Shown: piece after piece, positions 35,778 through 44,665 of the stretch
Layout of the letters: the number at the start of each line of letters is the position of its first letter
How positions within the stretch are numbered: the stretch's first letter is position 1
Assembly (NCBI GenBank): GCA_024235795.1
Contig: JACKLR010000002.1
Location: 1-64,000 of the forward strand
Reading direction: 5' to 3'
From: Burkholderiales bacterium
Lineage (GTDB): Bacteria > Pseudomonadota > Gammaproteobacteria > Burkholderiales > Nitrosomonadaceae
Length of the DNA: 64,000 nt
Notes under the pieces: model-generated
Database searches by the model: none
What the model saw: the letters and a program-made list of their open reading frames with translations, nothing else
What the model was told of the DNA's origin: nothing
Position numbers and translations under genes: made by a program

Positions 35778-36365
35778 ATGAAAAAAGGAAGACCACTAGG
35801 ATTTGACCCTGATAAGATACTGGAAACCGCGATGAACATTTTCTGGGAGAAGGGGTACGACAAAACGACGCTCGAAGATATATTAGATGCGACAAAAATT
35901 TCTAAAAGTAGCTTCTATAATGCCTATGGCAATAAATTTAATATATTCGAGAAGAGCCTTGACCGCTTTTGTGATAAACAGATTTCATTGGTTGAACAAG
36001 GTTTGCAACATTTTTCAAATGGACGTGAATTCATTGAAACACTGTTACGTGGTTTGATTCAAGGCGTACGGTTGAATGAGCCGCATTTTGGCTGTTTTCT
36101 TATGAATACTGCGCATGAGTTTGCCGGGCGTGATGTATATATGTCACAAAAAGTGTCCAGTTCTACTTTGCGATTCAATGAAGTATTGCAAAAGGCTATT
36201 AAAAATGGACAATCAGCGGGTGTCATTAATCGGGAGAAAAAGCCAGATGCCTTGGCTTTCTACATAATGACCAATATTGCAGGCATTCGTTCAATGATCT
36301 CTGCTCAGGTGGACCCGGACCAGCTTGATGAGATTATAGACGTTACGCTTGCTGCGCTTGATTAG
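35778..36365 (+). CDS. TetR-family transcriptional regulator
   Basis: From ATG 35778 the product has 195 residues; a TTG at 35742 would add twelve. The N-terminal helix-turn-helix (about 10-55, TLEDILDATKISKSSFYNAYG) is typical of TetR. The ligand-binding half has the GCFLMNTAHEF motif seen in the TetR subgroup that includes many redox or xenobiotic sensors. It follows the N-ATPase genes but probably has its own promoter. The target genes are unknown. Confidence 0.88.
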   Translation: MKKGRPLGFDPDKILETAMNIFWEKGYDKTTLEDILDATKISKSSFYNAYGNKFNIFEKSLDRFCDKQISLVEQGLQHFSNGREFIETLLRGLIQGVRLNEPHFGCFLMNTAHEFAGRDVYMSQKVSSSTLRFNEVLQKAIKNGQSAGVINREKKPDALAFYIMTNIAGIRSMISAQVDPDQLDEIIDVTLAALD

Positions 36366-36399
36366 CCTTAAGCGATAAATATCGGGCGTTATCTATTAG

Positions 36400-36924
36400 C
36401 TAGCGATAAATCGACGGGTGCACTCCTTTTTTTAGTGCCCTGATTGCCTCTTCAGGGCTGCTGACAATCTGCTTATGCGGACAGAAAAGGTTTTTTGACA
36501 ATTCGCGTTGTGCATAGAATTGTCGGACGAAACTGAGCGGTTGCCATTCAGATTCCCTGGGTTCCGACCAGGTTTTGTCGTCGCGCCCTATTGCGTATAG
36601 CTTTCTTTCATTTGTTGCACAGCGGATGCCCTCAAAGCTGATATTCATTGCCCCCGCTGATGACTGGGTGACCAGGGTAAAACGTATTACGCCATCTTGG
36701 CCAATACTGATGGATGTTGCGTCTACAAAATGTTCATAGTCTGTAACTGAGCCTGCATCAAATTCAATCAGATTGTTTGCATCAGGGTAGGGCGGTAATT
36801 GGGATAACTGTTCAACCCAGTTTTTTTCGGTATCAAATTCGTCTTTGAATTCCTTTTTAGCAGCGCATGCAGAGAGCAGCAGACCGATAAACAGGAAAGC
36901 CGGTATTTTCGTTCGCCGATTCAT
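36400..36924 (-). CDS. CNP1-like family lipoprotein
   Basis: The protein has 174 residues with an N-terminal lipobox (LLLSAC, Cys 20), so it should be lipid-anchored. The rest matches the CNP1-like family, known mainly in beta-proteobacteria, with the NLIEF and NLFCPHKQIVSS segments. Function unknown. Its start codon is directly adjacent to the stop of the DUF3501 gene, so it is co-transcribed with the redox cluster at 36925-39481. Confidence 0.85.
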   Translation of the reverse strand: MNRRTKIPAFLFIGLLLSACAAKKEFKDEFDTEKNWVEQLSQLPPYPDANNLIEFDAGSVTDYEHFVDATSISIGQDGVIRFTLVTQSSAGAMNISFEGIRCATNERKLYAIGRDDKTWSEPRESEWQPLSFVRQFYAQRELSKNLFCPHKQIVSSPEEAIRALKKGVHPSIYR

Positions 36925-37515
36925 TTATGCGAAGACCAAGTCTTTGGTCAATGACGCCTTGCTTTGTTCGTCAACAGAATTGATAGTTGCTTGATACGCG
37001 GGATGATCAATACCCATAGACAACGCGCTATGGTGTTGTAATGCTGCTATCATGTCACGTGTCAGTTCAAAGCGCAAAAAATGCACGGATGATGTTTTTT
37101 CATCATTTTCACGATCCAGATCTTCATCGGCAATCGCGTATACGGTAGGAAAATCACCGATTTTTACCCAGACTCTGTCTTCAATGCCGACCATTTCCGC
37201 CAAACGGGCGGCGCGTTCTACCGGATCGGGGTATTCAATCATCATTGTGGCTTTCCAGTTTGATCCGTCGGGCACGAGCGGCAAGTAGGTCTCCAGTTCA
37301 TGAACGATTTCGTCTTCCTGAAAGATGCGTTCCACATACAGCATTTCCTGTATTTGATAACGAATAGTGATCTCGTCCTCAAAAAAAAGAGTGATGTGAT
37401 TACCGAGCGGGATTTTGCGTGATTTTTTATGCGCCATGACTTCTTTACGCTTTTCTTTGCGTACTTTGGCGTAATCTTCCAATGTTAATAGGCTGTCGCG
37501 TGTAATATTGGTCAT
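36925..37515 (-). CDS. DUF3501 family protein
   Basis: This 196-residue protein matches DUF3501, with the basic N-terminus YAKVRKEKR, the FFEDEITIRYQIQEML segment and a C-terminal helical part. In many proteobacteria this family lies beside rubrerythrin and an HdrD-type Fe-S protein, as here. No catalytic motif is visible. It lies five bases after the Fe-S oxidoreductase gene. Confidence 0.88.
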   Translation of the reverse strand: MTNITRDSLLTLEDYAKVRKEKRKEVMAHKKSRKIPLGNHITLFFEDEITIRYQIQEMLYVERIFQEDEIVHELETYLPLVPDGSNWKATMMIEYPDPVERAARLAEMVGIEDRVWVKIGDFPTVYAIADEDLDRENDEKTSSVHFLRFELTRDMIAALQHHSALSMGIDHPAYQATINSVDEQSKASLTKDLVFA

Positions 37516-37520
37516 TTTCT

Positions 37521-38912
37521 CTAATCGGAATTTTTGTGTTCAGGTTCGCTTTTTGGTTCAATCGCCCGGCTATGATGCGCTTGACCTTCATATGCCATGC
37601 GCAACAAGGAAAGCGGGTGCTTTTTCTGGGCGGTATTTTCGCTTCCCATGCCCTGTTCAATATGACGCGCGGCAATGGCGCAGTCAGAGCTGATATAGTC
37701 AGGTTTATTCGCGGCCATTTGCCGGAAAACGGGGCGTCCTATTTTCATTGAATCGGCAAAATATTCGCTTTTGACACCCCAGGTGCCGTCATGTCCGGAA
37801 CAGCGTTCAACGACATTGATTTCGGTATCTGGAATCAACTGCAAAACATCGCGCGTTTTTTTTCCGATATTCTGCACGCGTTGATGACAAGGGATATGAT
37901 AGGCCACTTTTCCCAGCGAAGTTTTGAAATCCGTTTTCAATAACTGATCCTGATTTCTCAATATAAAATATTCAAACGGATCAAACATGGCGGCTGCGAC
38001 AGCGTGAACAGCCTCATCATCGGGAAACAGCAGCGGTAATTCCTGTTTGAACATCAATGTGCATGAGGGAACGGCAGAGAGAATGGCAAACCCGTCTTGG
38101 GCCAGTTTCAATAAATGAGGAATATTTTTATTTTTGAGTTGTTCAACCGTATCCAGGTCTCCGAGTTCCAGCTTGGGCATGCCACAGCAAACTTCTTTCT
38201 CAACAAGCAGTGTGGGTATTTCATTATGTTCGAGAATTCTGAGTAAATCATGACCGATGCCGGGCTCGTTATAATTGATGTAGCAGGTGGAATAGATCGC
38301 AACTTTACCCGGGGTGCGTTCACCGTCTCTGACCATGAATGTCATATTGGTTCTGGCGCTGGCACGAAATTTTTTTGCAGCGTAGTCAGGCAGTTTTCTA
38401 TCTGCGTGAATGCCGAGCGAACTGTCCATGAGCTTGCGCGCAACAGTGGTTTTGTTCAGGGTATTAACACTCTGGGCAATGACCGGAATCGTTGCAATTT
38501 TACCGACAAGATCCGTGTTCGATAGCAGTTTGTCCCTAAAATTTGCACCTTTGTTTTTATACTTGACGGCCTTGGCGCGTAGCATTAAATGCGGGAAATC
38601 GATGTTCCATTCATGCGGTGGTACATAAGGGCACTTGGTCATGAAACACATGTCGCATAAAAAACAGCGTTCGACAACTTCCCAGAATTTGCTTTTTTCC
38701 ACACCGTCCAGTTCCCCGGTGGCGCCTTCGTCAATCAGATCGAACAGGCGTGGAAATGCGGTGCACAGATTGACGCAACGCCGGCACCCATGACAAACGT
38801 CGAAAACGCGCTCCAATTCATTTGTCAGACTGGCTTCATTGTAGAATTCAATGTTTTTCCAGTCTATCGGATTACGCTTGGGTGCTTCAAGACTGCCTTC
38901 GCGTGTGGCCAT
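37521..38912 (-). CDS. HdrD/GlpC-type Fe-S oxidoreductase with CCG domains
   Basis: This 463-residue protein has two [4Fe-4S] motifs, C40-C43-C46-C50 and C83-C86-C89-C94, the second with four residues before the last Cys as is usual for this group. CCG-type segments follow (CCGMPKLE and a later ERCSGHDGTWG, with HIPCHQR between). Related proteins in heterodisulfide reductase and glycerol-3-phosphate dehydrogenase pass electrons or act on thiols. With rubrerythrin and DUF3501 it probably serves peroxide reduction or redox repair. That role is inferred from gene order. Confidence 0.88.
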   Translation of the reverse strand: MATREGSLEAPKRNPIDWKNIEFYNEASLTNELERVFDVCHGCRRCVNLCTAFPRLFDLIDEGATGELDGVEKSKFWEVVERCFLCDMCFMTKCPYVPPHEWNIDFPHLMLRAKAVKYKNKGANFRDKLLSNTDLVGKIATIPVIAQSVNTLNKTTVARKLMDSSLGIHADRKLPDYAAKKFRASARTNMTFMVRDGERTPGKVAIYSTCYINYNEPGIGHDLLRILEHNEIPTLLVEKEVCCGMPKLELGDLDTVEQLKNKNIPHLLKLAQDGFAILSAVPSCTLMFKQELPLLFPDDEAVHAVAAAMFDPFEYFILRNQDQLLKTDFKTSLGKVAYHIPCHQRVQNIGKKTRDVLQLIPDTEINVVERCSGHDGTWGVKSEYFADSMKIGRPVFRQMAANKPDYISSDCAIAARHIEQGMGSENTAQKKHPLSLLRMAYEGQAHHSRAIEPKSEPEHKNSD

Positions 38913-39028
38913 AGCATTTTTGATGTAACAAGAAAAATGAAACGTGTGAACGAATTGGAGTAGGGATGGAACGCAATCAAGTTGTCGCGAAAGGTTCCAT
39001 TCCCATTTTCTATTGTTAAGCCGGGTTG

Positions 39029-39044
39029 GCCTGCTTGTCAGCAG
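39029..39044. repeat. Short hairpin between rubrerythrin and Fe-S oxidoreductase genes
   Basis: CCTGCT (39029-39034) and AGCAGG (39039-39044) with a TGTC loop lie 17 bases after the rubrerythrin stop codon. On the minus strand no T-run follows, so it may attenuate or process the message rather than end it. Confidence 0.45.
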
Positions 39045-39061
39045 GTTTTATCCTTGACAAT

Positions 39062-39481
39062 CTAGTCGACCAGGCTGTCAAGCGCACGTTGAAAGCGGTT
39101 TGCATGAGAACGTTCGGCCTTGGCCAGGGTTTCAAACCAGTCGGCGATTTCGTCGAAACCTTCATCGCGCGCTGTTTTTGCCATGCCAGGGTACATATCG
39201 GTATATTCATGTGTTTCACCGGCGATTGCTGTTTTCAGATTGTCGCGAGATGAACCAAAGGCCAGGCCGGTGGCCGGATCGCCGCATGATTCCAGATACT
39301 CCAGATGTCCATGTGCATGCCCGGTTTCGCCTTCGGCGGTGGAACGGAACACAGTTGCAACATCATTTTGACCTTCAACATCTGCTTTAGCCGCAAAGTA
39401 CAAATAACGGCGGTTAGCCTGAGACTCGCCAGCAAAAGCTGCTTTCAGATTGCTTTCGGTTTTAGATCCTTTAAGTTCCAT
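39062..39481 (-). CDS. Rubrerythrin without C-terminal rubredoxin domain
   Basis: The protein has 139 residues, about 50 shorter than classical rubrerythrin because the Fe(SCys)4 domain is missing. The four-helix diiron part has the ligands in AGESQAN, GETGHAHGH, GETHEY and AERSHAN. It should reduce hydrogen peroxide with an outside electron donor, perhaps the adjacent Fe-S oxidoreductase. AAAGGAG precedes ATG 39481. It leads the operon rubrerythrin - Fe-S oxidoreductase - DUF3501 - CNP1-like. Confidence 0.93.
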   Translation of the reverse strand: MELKGSKTESNLKAAFAGESQANRRYLYFAAKADVEGQNDVATVFRSTAEGETGHAHGHLEYLESCGDPATGLAFGSSRDNLKTAIAGETHEYTDMYPGMAKTARDEGFDEIADWFETLAKAERSHANRFQRALDSLVD

Positions 39482-39621
39482 TGTATTATCTCCTTTGAAA
39501 CGCGACGTGAAATAGGTAATAAAATATTTTTATTATGAAAATTATGCATCATTCTGGCGTAAAGGCCAGCTAAATTATAAATTATTAGATAACTTTATGT
39601 TATTTCCTGTCCGCCTTGTCT

Positions 39622-39651
39622 ATTGAATAGCAAAATATTGAATAGTAAAAC
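39622..39651. repeat. Tandem 15-base repeat, near-exact
   Basis: TATTGAATAGCAAAA (39622-39636) and TATTGAATAGTAAAA (39637-39651) differ by one base. They lie about 140-170 bases before the rubrerythrin start, in the gap behind the NnrS stop codon, and could belong to that promoter region. Confidence 0.7.
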
Positions 39652-39748
39652 AGATAGGTCAAAGCTGATCCGTGAAGCGAGACTATCTAAGCCCTGTTCG
39701 CTTGTCAAGTGAGTCTGTTCAACTCCGGTTAAATGATGATGCCTGCAT

Positions 39749-40987
39749 TCAACCGGGCTTGCCGTCAATCCGGGGACGCCAGTAAATCGGTATATAGTGT
39801 GCCGCCCATAAAAGAAAGCAGGATAACCAGGCCAGCCCGGCGAGCAAATAAAGCATCGGTGTGAATTGACCAAAAACAGGGATTATATCGGGTAATATTC
39901 TCAGTATGACAGCGGCTTGAAAGCCAATAAATAACTGCCAGGTGTATCGATCCAGTACCAAAGGACGGCCGGAGTGACCAATGGTCACCCGCGAAGCCAT
40001 GCCGAGCACCATGCTGGCAAAATAACCGATGGCCAGCGCGTGTAACGGCACCATGCCGAGTATCCATGTATTTTCTTCAGTCTGCATGAATACAAGGCTT
40101 TGCAATCCATACAACAGCATCGAGACACTGAACCACGCAAAGGAAATGTGCAAGACGGCAAGCAGACTGACCTGAAAGCTGCGCAGAAATCCCCATCGAA
40201 GGGATAAGTACAGCGCACATAACGCCAGCGTCAAATCTGCAATCCATAGATATTTTGGGAAACCTGTCAATTGCAATATACCATGCGCAACAGTACAGGC
40301 CAGCATGATCCATAGCATCCAGTAGGGTCTGACAATGACATAGTTATCCAGCACCCGGCTGGAAAAGAAAGGGATCATTCGGTGTGAAACTGCCAGCAAA
40401 ATCGGCGTCAGAAAAAACCAGATGCCCGCATGACGTGAAAAATCCAGCAGAATATAGGCATCGGTCAACAGCCAGAGTAAATACGCGGCAATACCGAGGC
40501 ACGCCATGAATAATGCCGAACTGGTTACACTAGCATGGCGCCGGTCCTGGTCTTTTGCCTGAAGAAGAACGTCGAGTAATGCTTTAAAGGCATTAACAAA
40601 GCCGGCCAGTATTGCAGTTACGCCCAGAACGATGATCCATTTTCCATATGCCAGGCCGGTATAAAACAGTGCGACGCCAGCAATCATCAACAGACAGGTC
40701 GTCAAATAAACGCGAGGCGTAATTTTTTTTCCATTCATCCAGTTCGGATAGGTGGTGAACAGGAAACCAAAAATAAAGAATGGGAAAAAACCGTAAATCA
40801 TTAAAAAAGCATGTGCCCAGGTTGGCGCGATACTCCAGCTCGATAGCGTGCCAAATATGGCATACCGTCCAGCCAGATCATAAACCCACCAGACTAATGT
40901 AAAAACGCCTTGAAGCGCACCCGCTAGAAATAAGCTACGATGCGGCGCAGCTGAAATATGACGCCAGAAACTTAAATTAGTGAACAT
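39749..40987 (-). CDS. nnrS: NnrS family membrane protein
   Basis: This 412-residue polytopic protein, with about twelve hydrophobic segments, matches the NnrS family. The first 40 residues (with HRSLFLAGALQGVFTLVWW) and the histidines in the HAFLMIYGFFPFFIFGF and HALAIGYFASMVLGMASRV segments are typical. Members protect cells against nitric oxide stress, which suits an ammonia oxidiser. AAGGGA precedes ATG 40987. No FNR or NnrR site could be defined by eye. Confidence 0.92.
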   Translation of the reverse strand: MFTNLSFWRHISAAPHRSLFLAGALQGVFTLVWWVYDLAGRYAIFGTLSSWSIAPTWAHAFLMIYGFFPFFIFGFLFTTYPNWMNGKKITPRVYLTTCLLMIAGVALFYTGLAYGKWIIVLGVTAILAGFVNAFKALLDVLLQAKDQDRRHASVTSSALFMACLGIAAYLLWLLTDAYILLDFSRHAGIWFFLTPILLAVSHRMIPFFSSRVLDNYVIVRPYWMLWIMLACTVAHGILQLTGFPKYLWIADLTLALCALYLSLRWGFLRSFQVSLLAVLHISFAWFSVSMLLYGLQSLVFMQTEENTWILGMVPLHALAIGYFASMVLGMASRVTIGHSGRPLVLDRYTWQLFIGFQAAVILRILPDIIPVFGQFTPMLYLLAGLAWLSCFLLWAAHYIPIYWRPRIDGKPG

Positions 40988-41131
40988 TCAGAGTCCCTTG
41001 ATTCTTGTATTTGATATAATCCCACTATTTCTTTATGTTGTTCTGCGACCAGCACGCCGTTTTATTTTGGCTTGTTTAAATTGATATGATGCTGCGTTTC
41101 TTTTTCTTGTTACAAAACCAAATAATTCTAC

Positions 41132-41980
41132 ATGCTCAATATTGACCTGCATTGCCATTCCACCGTTTCTGATGGTGTCTTGACCCCTGCGCAACTGGTT
41201 GAGCGCGCGTTCCAACGTGGCGTTAAAATTTTGGCATTAACGGACCATGATGATATTGCCGGGCTGGAAGAAGCATCCATGGCCGCGTTTGAGAAAAATA
41301 TCACATTTATCAATGGCGTGGAAATTTCTGTCAGTTGGAGAGGGCGTACAATCCACGTGCTTGGCTTGAATGTGGATCCAAATTTCCAACCGCTTGTTGG
41401 TGGTCTTGCCGCGATTCGAGCGGGGCGGATACAGCGTGCCCGGAATATTGCCGCTGCACTGGAAAAAGCAGGAATTGAAGGCAGTCTTGAAGGGGCTTAT
41501 GCCTTTGTCGGTGTACGTGGTTTGATTGGCCGAACCCATTTTGCCCGGTTTTTGATTGAAAAAGGCTATGCCAAGGATATGAAGTCGGTGTTCAAGAAAT
41601 ATCTGGTTAAAGGAAAGCCGGGGTATGCGCATCATGAATGGGCGGCATTAAGTGAAGTCATTGAATGGATAACTGGCAGCGGTGGCAGGGCTGTCATCGC
41701 GCACCCGGCAAGGTATAATTTGGGCAAAAATGTTTTGAATGATTTGTTCGATGAATTTAGTGCGTTAGGTGGCGGCGCACTCGAAGTGATCAGTGCCAGC
41801 CATACACCACAGCAGGTTGAGATTTTTGCCGAACATGCGAGAAAGCATGATTTTCTGGTTTCATGTGGTTCAGATTTCCATGGGCCGGGTGAAAGCTATT
41901 ATGATCTAGGTCAATTGCCTAAATTACCCGTGGGGTGTGTCCCGGTATGGCATGATTGGAAGGTGCCCCAAAATGTTTGA
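41132..41980 (+). CDS. PHP-domain phosphoesterase (RNase AM / YciV type)
   Basis: The 282 residues show the PHP domain: DLHCHSTVSDG (metal ligands near 5-12), LTDHDD near 37, the long central helices, IAHPARY near 191 and a C-terminal GSDFHG motif. E. coli YciV/RNase AM trims nucleotides from 5' ends of RNA and hydrolyses 3',5'-bisphosphonucleosides. It is followed by YciO-like and M50-protease genes, the gene order seen in many proteobacteria. The start at 41132 is divergent from nnrS. Confidence 0.9.
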   Translation: MLNIDLHCHSTVSDGVLTPAQLVERAFQRGVKILALTDHDDIAGLEEASMAAFEKNITFINGVEISVSWRGRTIHVLGLNVDPNFQPLVGGLAAIRAGRIQRARNIAAALEKAGIEGSLEGAYAFVGVRGLIGRTHFARFLIEKGYAKDMKSVFKKYLVKGKPGYAHHEWAALSEVIEWITGSGGRAVIAHPARYNLGKNVLNDLFDEFSALGGGALEVISASHTPQQVEIFAEHARKHDFLVSCGSDFHGPGESYYDLGQLPKLPVGCVPVWHDWKVPQNV

Positions 41981-42052
41981 CAACCGGTTAGGCGTACAGC
42001 AAAGTTATTTACGATGATTAACAAATCATTTGACTTAATGGAATAAAACTAG

Positions 42053-42688
42053 ATGGCTCAATTTTTTTCGATTCATACAGAAAATCCACATTCACGTTTA
42101 ATCAAACAGGCAGTTAATATTGTACATAATGGGGGTGTTATCGTTTATCCCACCGATTCAAGTTATGCATTGGGTTGCCAGATCGGTGATAAAAAAGCCA
42201 TGTCAAGAATTCGTACGATACGACAAGTGGATGAAAAACATCACTTTACACTGGTATGTCGGAATCTTGCAGAAATTTCACTATACGCCAAAGTAGATAA
42301 TGGACAGTATCGATTACTAAAGGCGAATACACCGGGCAGTTATACGTTTATATTACAAGCTAGCCGTGAGGTTCCGCGCCGTTTACTGCATCCCAAACGC
42401 TATACAATTGGGTTACGGATACCTGATCATCCTGTGGCTTTGGCTTTGCTGGAAGAAATGGATGAACCATTGTTGAGTTCGACCTTGATTTTGCCGGGAG
42501 ACGAATTTCCACTGAATGACGCTGAAGAAATCAGAAAACGTTTGGAACATCAGGTTGATTTGGTGATGGATGCTGGTTCCTGTGGCTTGGAAATGACTAC
42601 CGTGATTGATCTGACAGATGACGTGCCAGTGCTTGTCAGGAAGGGCAAGGGTGATCTCGAACCTTTCGGAATTGAACATGGATATTGA
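42053..42688 (+). CDS. YciO/Sua5-family threonylcarbamoyl-AMP synthase-like protein
   Basis: This 211-residue protein has the YrdC/Sua5 fold. The conserved PTDSSYALGCQ and KHHFTLVCRNL segments and the TPGSYTFIL segment match YciO more than TsaC, which makes tRNA t6A. YciO may also form the threonylcarbamoyl intermediate, but the role is less clear. It overlaps the next gene by 11 bases. Confidence 0.9.
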   Translation: MAQFFSIHTENPHSRLIKQAVNIVHNGGVIVYPTDSSYALGCQIGDKKAMSRIRTIRQVDEKHHFTLVCRNLAEISLYAKVDNGQYRLLKANTPGSYTFILQASREVPRRLLHPKRYTIGLRIPDHPVALALLEEMDEPLLSSTLILPGDEFPLNDAEEIRKRLEHQVDLVMDAGSCGLEMTTVIDLTDDVPVLVRKGKGDLEPFGIEHGY

Positions 42689-43349
42689 TAGTATTGTTCA
42701 GGGAATAACAATTTATGCAATACCGGTAATTCTTGCGATTACTTTACACGAAGCTGCGCATGGTTACGTGGCCAGATATTTTGGTGATTTTACCGCTTTT
42801 AATCAGGGGCGCGTTAGCCTTAATCCCACAAAACATATTGACCCAGTCGGGACTATTCTGGTTCCAGCGACATTATTCATTGTCAGTAAAATAACAATGG
42901 GGGCAGGTTTTCTTTTTGGCTGGGCCAAGCCTGTGCCTGTGAATTTTGCCAACCTGCGCCATCCTAAACAGGATATGCTGTGGGTTGCAGTTGCGGGGCC
43001 GGGAGCCAATTTGGTTATGGCATTTTTCTGGGCTTTGGTTATGAAGATTGCAATTGTCCTGCCTGTTAGTGATCTTACCGGACCCATGCTATTAATGGGG
43101 AGAGCAGGTATTGAGATCAATCTCATTTTGATGGTACTGAATTTGTTGCCGCTGCCGCCATTGGATGGAGGGCGTATGGCCGTGAGTCTTCTGCCGCACG
43201 GGATTGCTTACCACTTTGCCAGAATTGAGCCTTATGGTTTCATGATATTGCTGGTGTTGTTAATCAGTGGTGTTCTGGGTGTCATTGTTTTGCCACTGAT
43301 TACATTCATTAAATTAATGATTGTTTCATTTTTTGGATTATATGTCTGA
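42678..43349 (+). CDS. Site-2 protease family (M50) membrane protein
   Basis: From ATG 42678 the product has 223 residues; an earlier start at 42618 adds non-conserved residues. It has several membrane helices, the zinc motif HEAAH near residue 22 and NLLPLPPLDGGRM near 155, where the Asp completes the site. The short membrane-only form lacks PDZ and CBS domains. The substrate is unknown. It overlaps the YciO-like gene by 11 bases, so it is co-translated. Confidence 0.9.
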   Translation: MDIDSIVQGITIYAIPVILAITLHEAAHGYVARYFGDFTAFNQGRVSLNPTKHIDPVGTILVPATLFIVSKITMGAGFLFGWAKPVPVNFANLRHPKQDMLWVAVAGPGANLVMAFFWALVMKIAIVLPVSDLTGPMLLMGRAGIEINLILMVLNLLPLPPLDGGRMAVSLLPHGIAYHFARIEPYGFMILLVLLISGVLGVIVLPLITFIKLMIVSFFGLYV

Positions 43350-43426
43350 TTGTTTCCCGCAATAGAAAGTTGCCAATTCTTTGAATGAACAGAATAACTT
43401 GTATCGTTGTATATTAGGATATAAAA

Positions 43427-44629
43427 ATGTTTGCTGATCGCGTTTTGTCGGGAATGCGCCCAACGGGTAATTTACATTTGGGGCATTATCATGGTGTGTT
43501 AAAGAACTGGGTTGAACTGCAGCAGCAGTATGAATGCTTGTTTTTCGTTGCAGATTGGCATGCGTTGACAACGCATTACGATTCACCGGAAATTATCGAG
43601 AAAAATGCTTGGGATATGGTGATTGACTGGCTTGCTGCAGGTGTTGATCCGGCAAAAGCAATTTTGTTTATCCAGTCCAGAGTGCCTTCACATGCGGAAT
43701 TATACCTGCTGTTGTCGATGATGACTCCACTGGGCTGGCTCGAACGTGTACCAACATATAAGGACCAACAGGAAAAACTGACTGAAAAAGACCTCAGTAC
43801 ATATGGTTTTCTGGGTTACCCGTTGCTGCAGAGCGCCGATATTTTGATTTATCGCGCAAACCAGGTGCCAGTAGGTGAAGATCAGGCGCCGCATATTGAA
43901 TTTACGCGTGAGATTTGCCGGCGTTTTAATCATATTTACGGCAAGGAACCCGGTTTTGAAGAAAAAGCCGAAGTCGCCATTAAAAAGCTGGGTTCAAAAA
44001 AATCAAGACTATATAGCGAACTGCGTACGCGTTATCAGGAACAGGGTGACGAAAGTGCACTGGCGGAGGCCAAGTCATTACTTGAAGAACAGCAAAATCT
44101 CAGTATGGGTGACAAGGAGCGGTTATTCGGGTATCTCGAAGGCGGTGGAAAAATGATATTGTGTGAACCGGGAACCCTGCTAACAAAAGCTTCACGCATG
44201 CCGGGTCTGGATGGTCAGAAAATGTCTAAATCCTATAACAATACTATCAGCCTTCGAGAGGAATCGGAGAGTGTGCGAAAAAAGATTCGGACTATGCCTA
44301 CCGATCCGGCGCGTGTTCGGCGGACCGATCCAGGCAATCCGGCAGTGTGTCCGGTATGGCAGTTTCATCTGGTTTATTCTGATGATGAAACCTGTAAATG
44401 GGTTCAGCATGGCTGCACGACCGCAGAAATCGGGTGTCTTGACTGCAAATCCCCTGTTATAGATAAAGTGCTGGCTGAACAGGAGCCGATGCATGAGCGT
44501 GCAAGAATGTATGAGGAAGATCCGGTTCTGGTGCGCAATATTATTGCTGATGGATGCGAAAAGGCGAATCAGCTTGCTGAAGAAACAATGCGCGATGTTC
44601 GTGCAGCAGTTGGTCTGGATTACTCCTGA
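43427..44629 (+). CDS. trpS: Tryptophanyl-tRNA synthetase
   Basis: The 400-residue class I synthetase has the HIGH-type motif HLGH near residue 19 and KMSKS in GQKMSKSYNN near 266. It is about 65 residues longer than E. coli TrpS, with an insertion around residues 190-235 rich in Lys and Glu, as in several proteobacterial TrpS. AGGA precedes ATG 43427. It charges tRNA-Trp. Confidence 0.96.
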   Translation: MFADRVLSGMRPTGNLHLGHYHGVLKNWVELQQQYECLFFVADWHALTTHYDSPEIIEKNAWDMVIDWLAAGVDPAKAILFIQSRVPSHAELYLLLSMMTPLGWLERVPTYKDQQEKLTEKDLSTYGFLGYPLLQSADILIYRANQVPVGEDQAPHIEFTREICRRFNHIYGKEPGFEEKAEVAIKKLGSKKSRLYSELRTRYQEQGDESALAEAKSLLEEQQNLSMGDKERLFGYLEGGGKMILCEPGTLLTKASRMPGLDGQKMSKSYNNTISLREESESVRKKIRTMPTDPARVRRTDPGNPAVCPVWQFHLVYSDDETCKWVQHGCTTAEIGCLDCKSPVIDKVLAEQEPMHERARMYEEDPVLVRNIIADGCEKANQLAEETMRDVRAAVGLDYS

Positions 44630-44665
44630 TATGTCGAATAAGTTAGACGGAAATTAAATGAAGTG

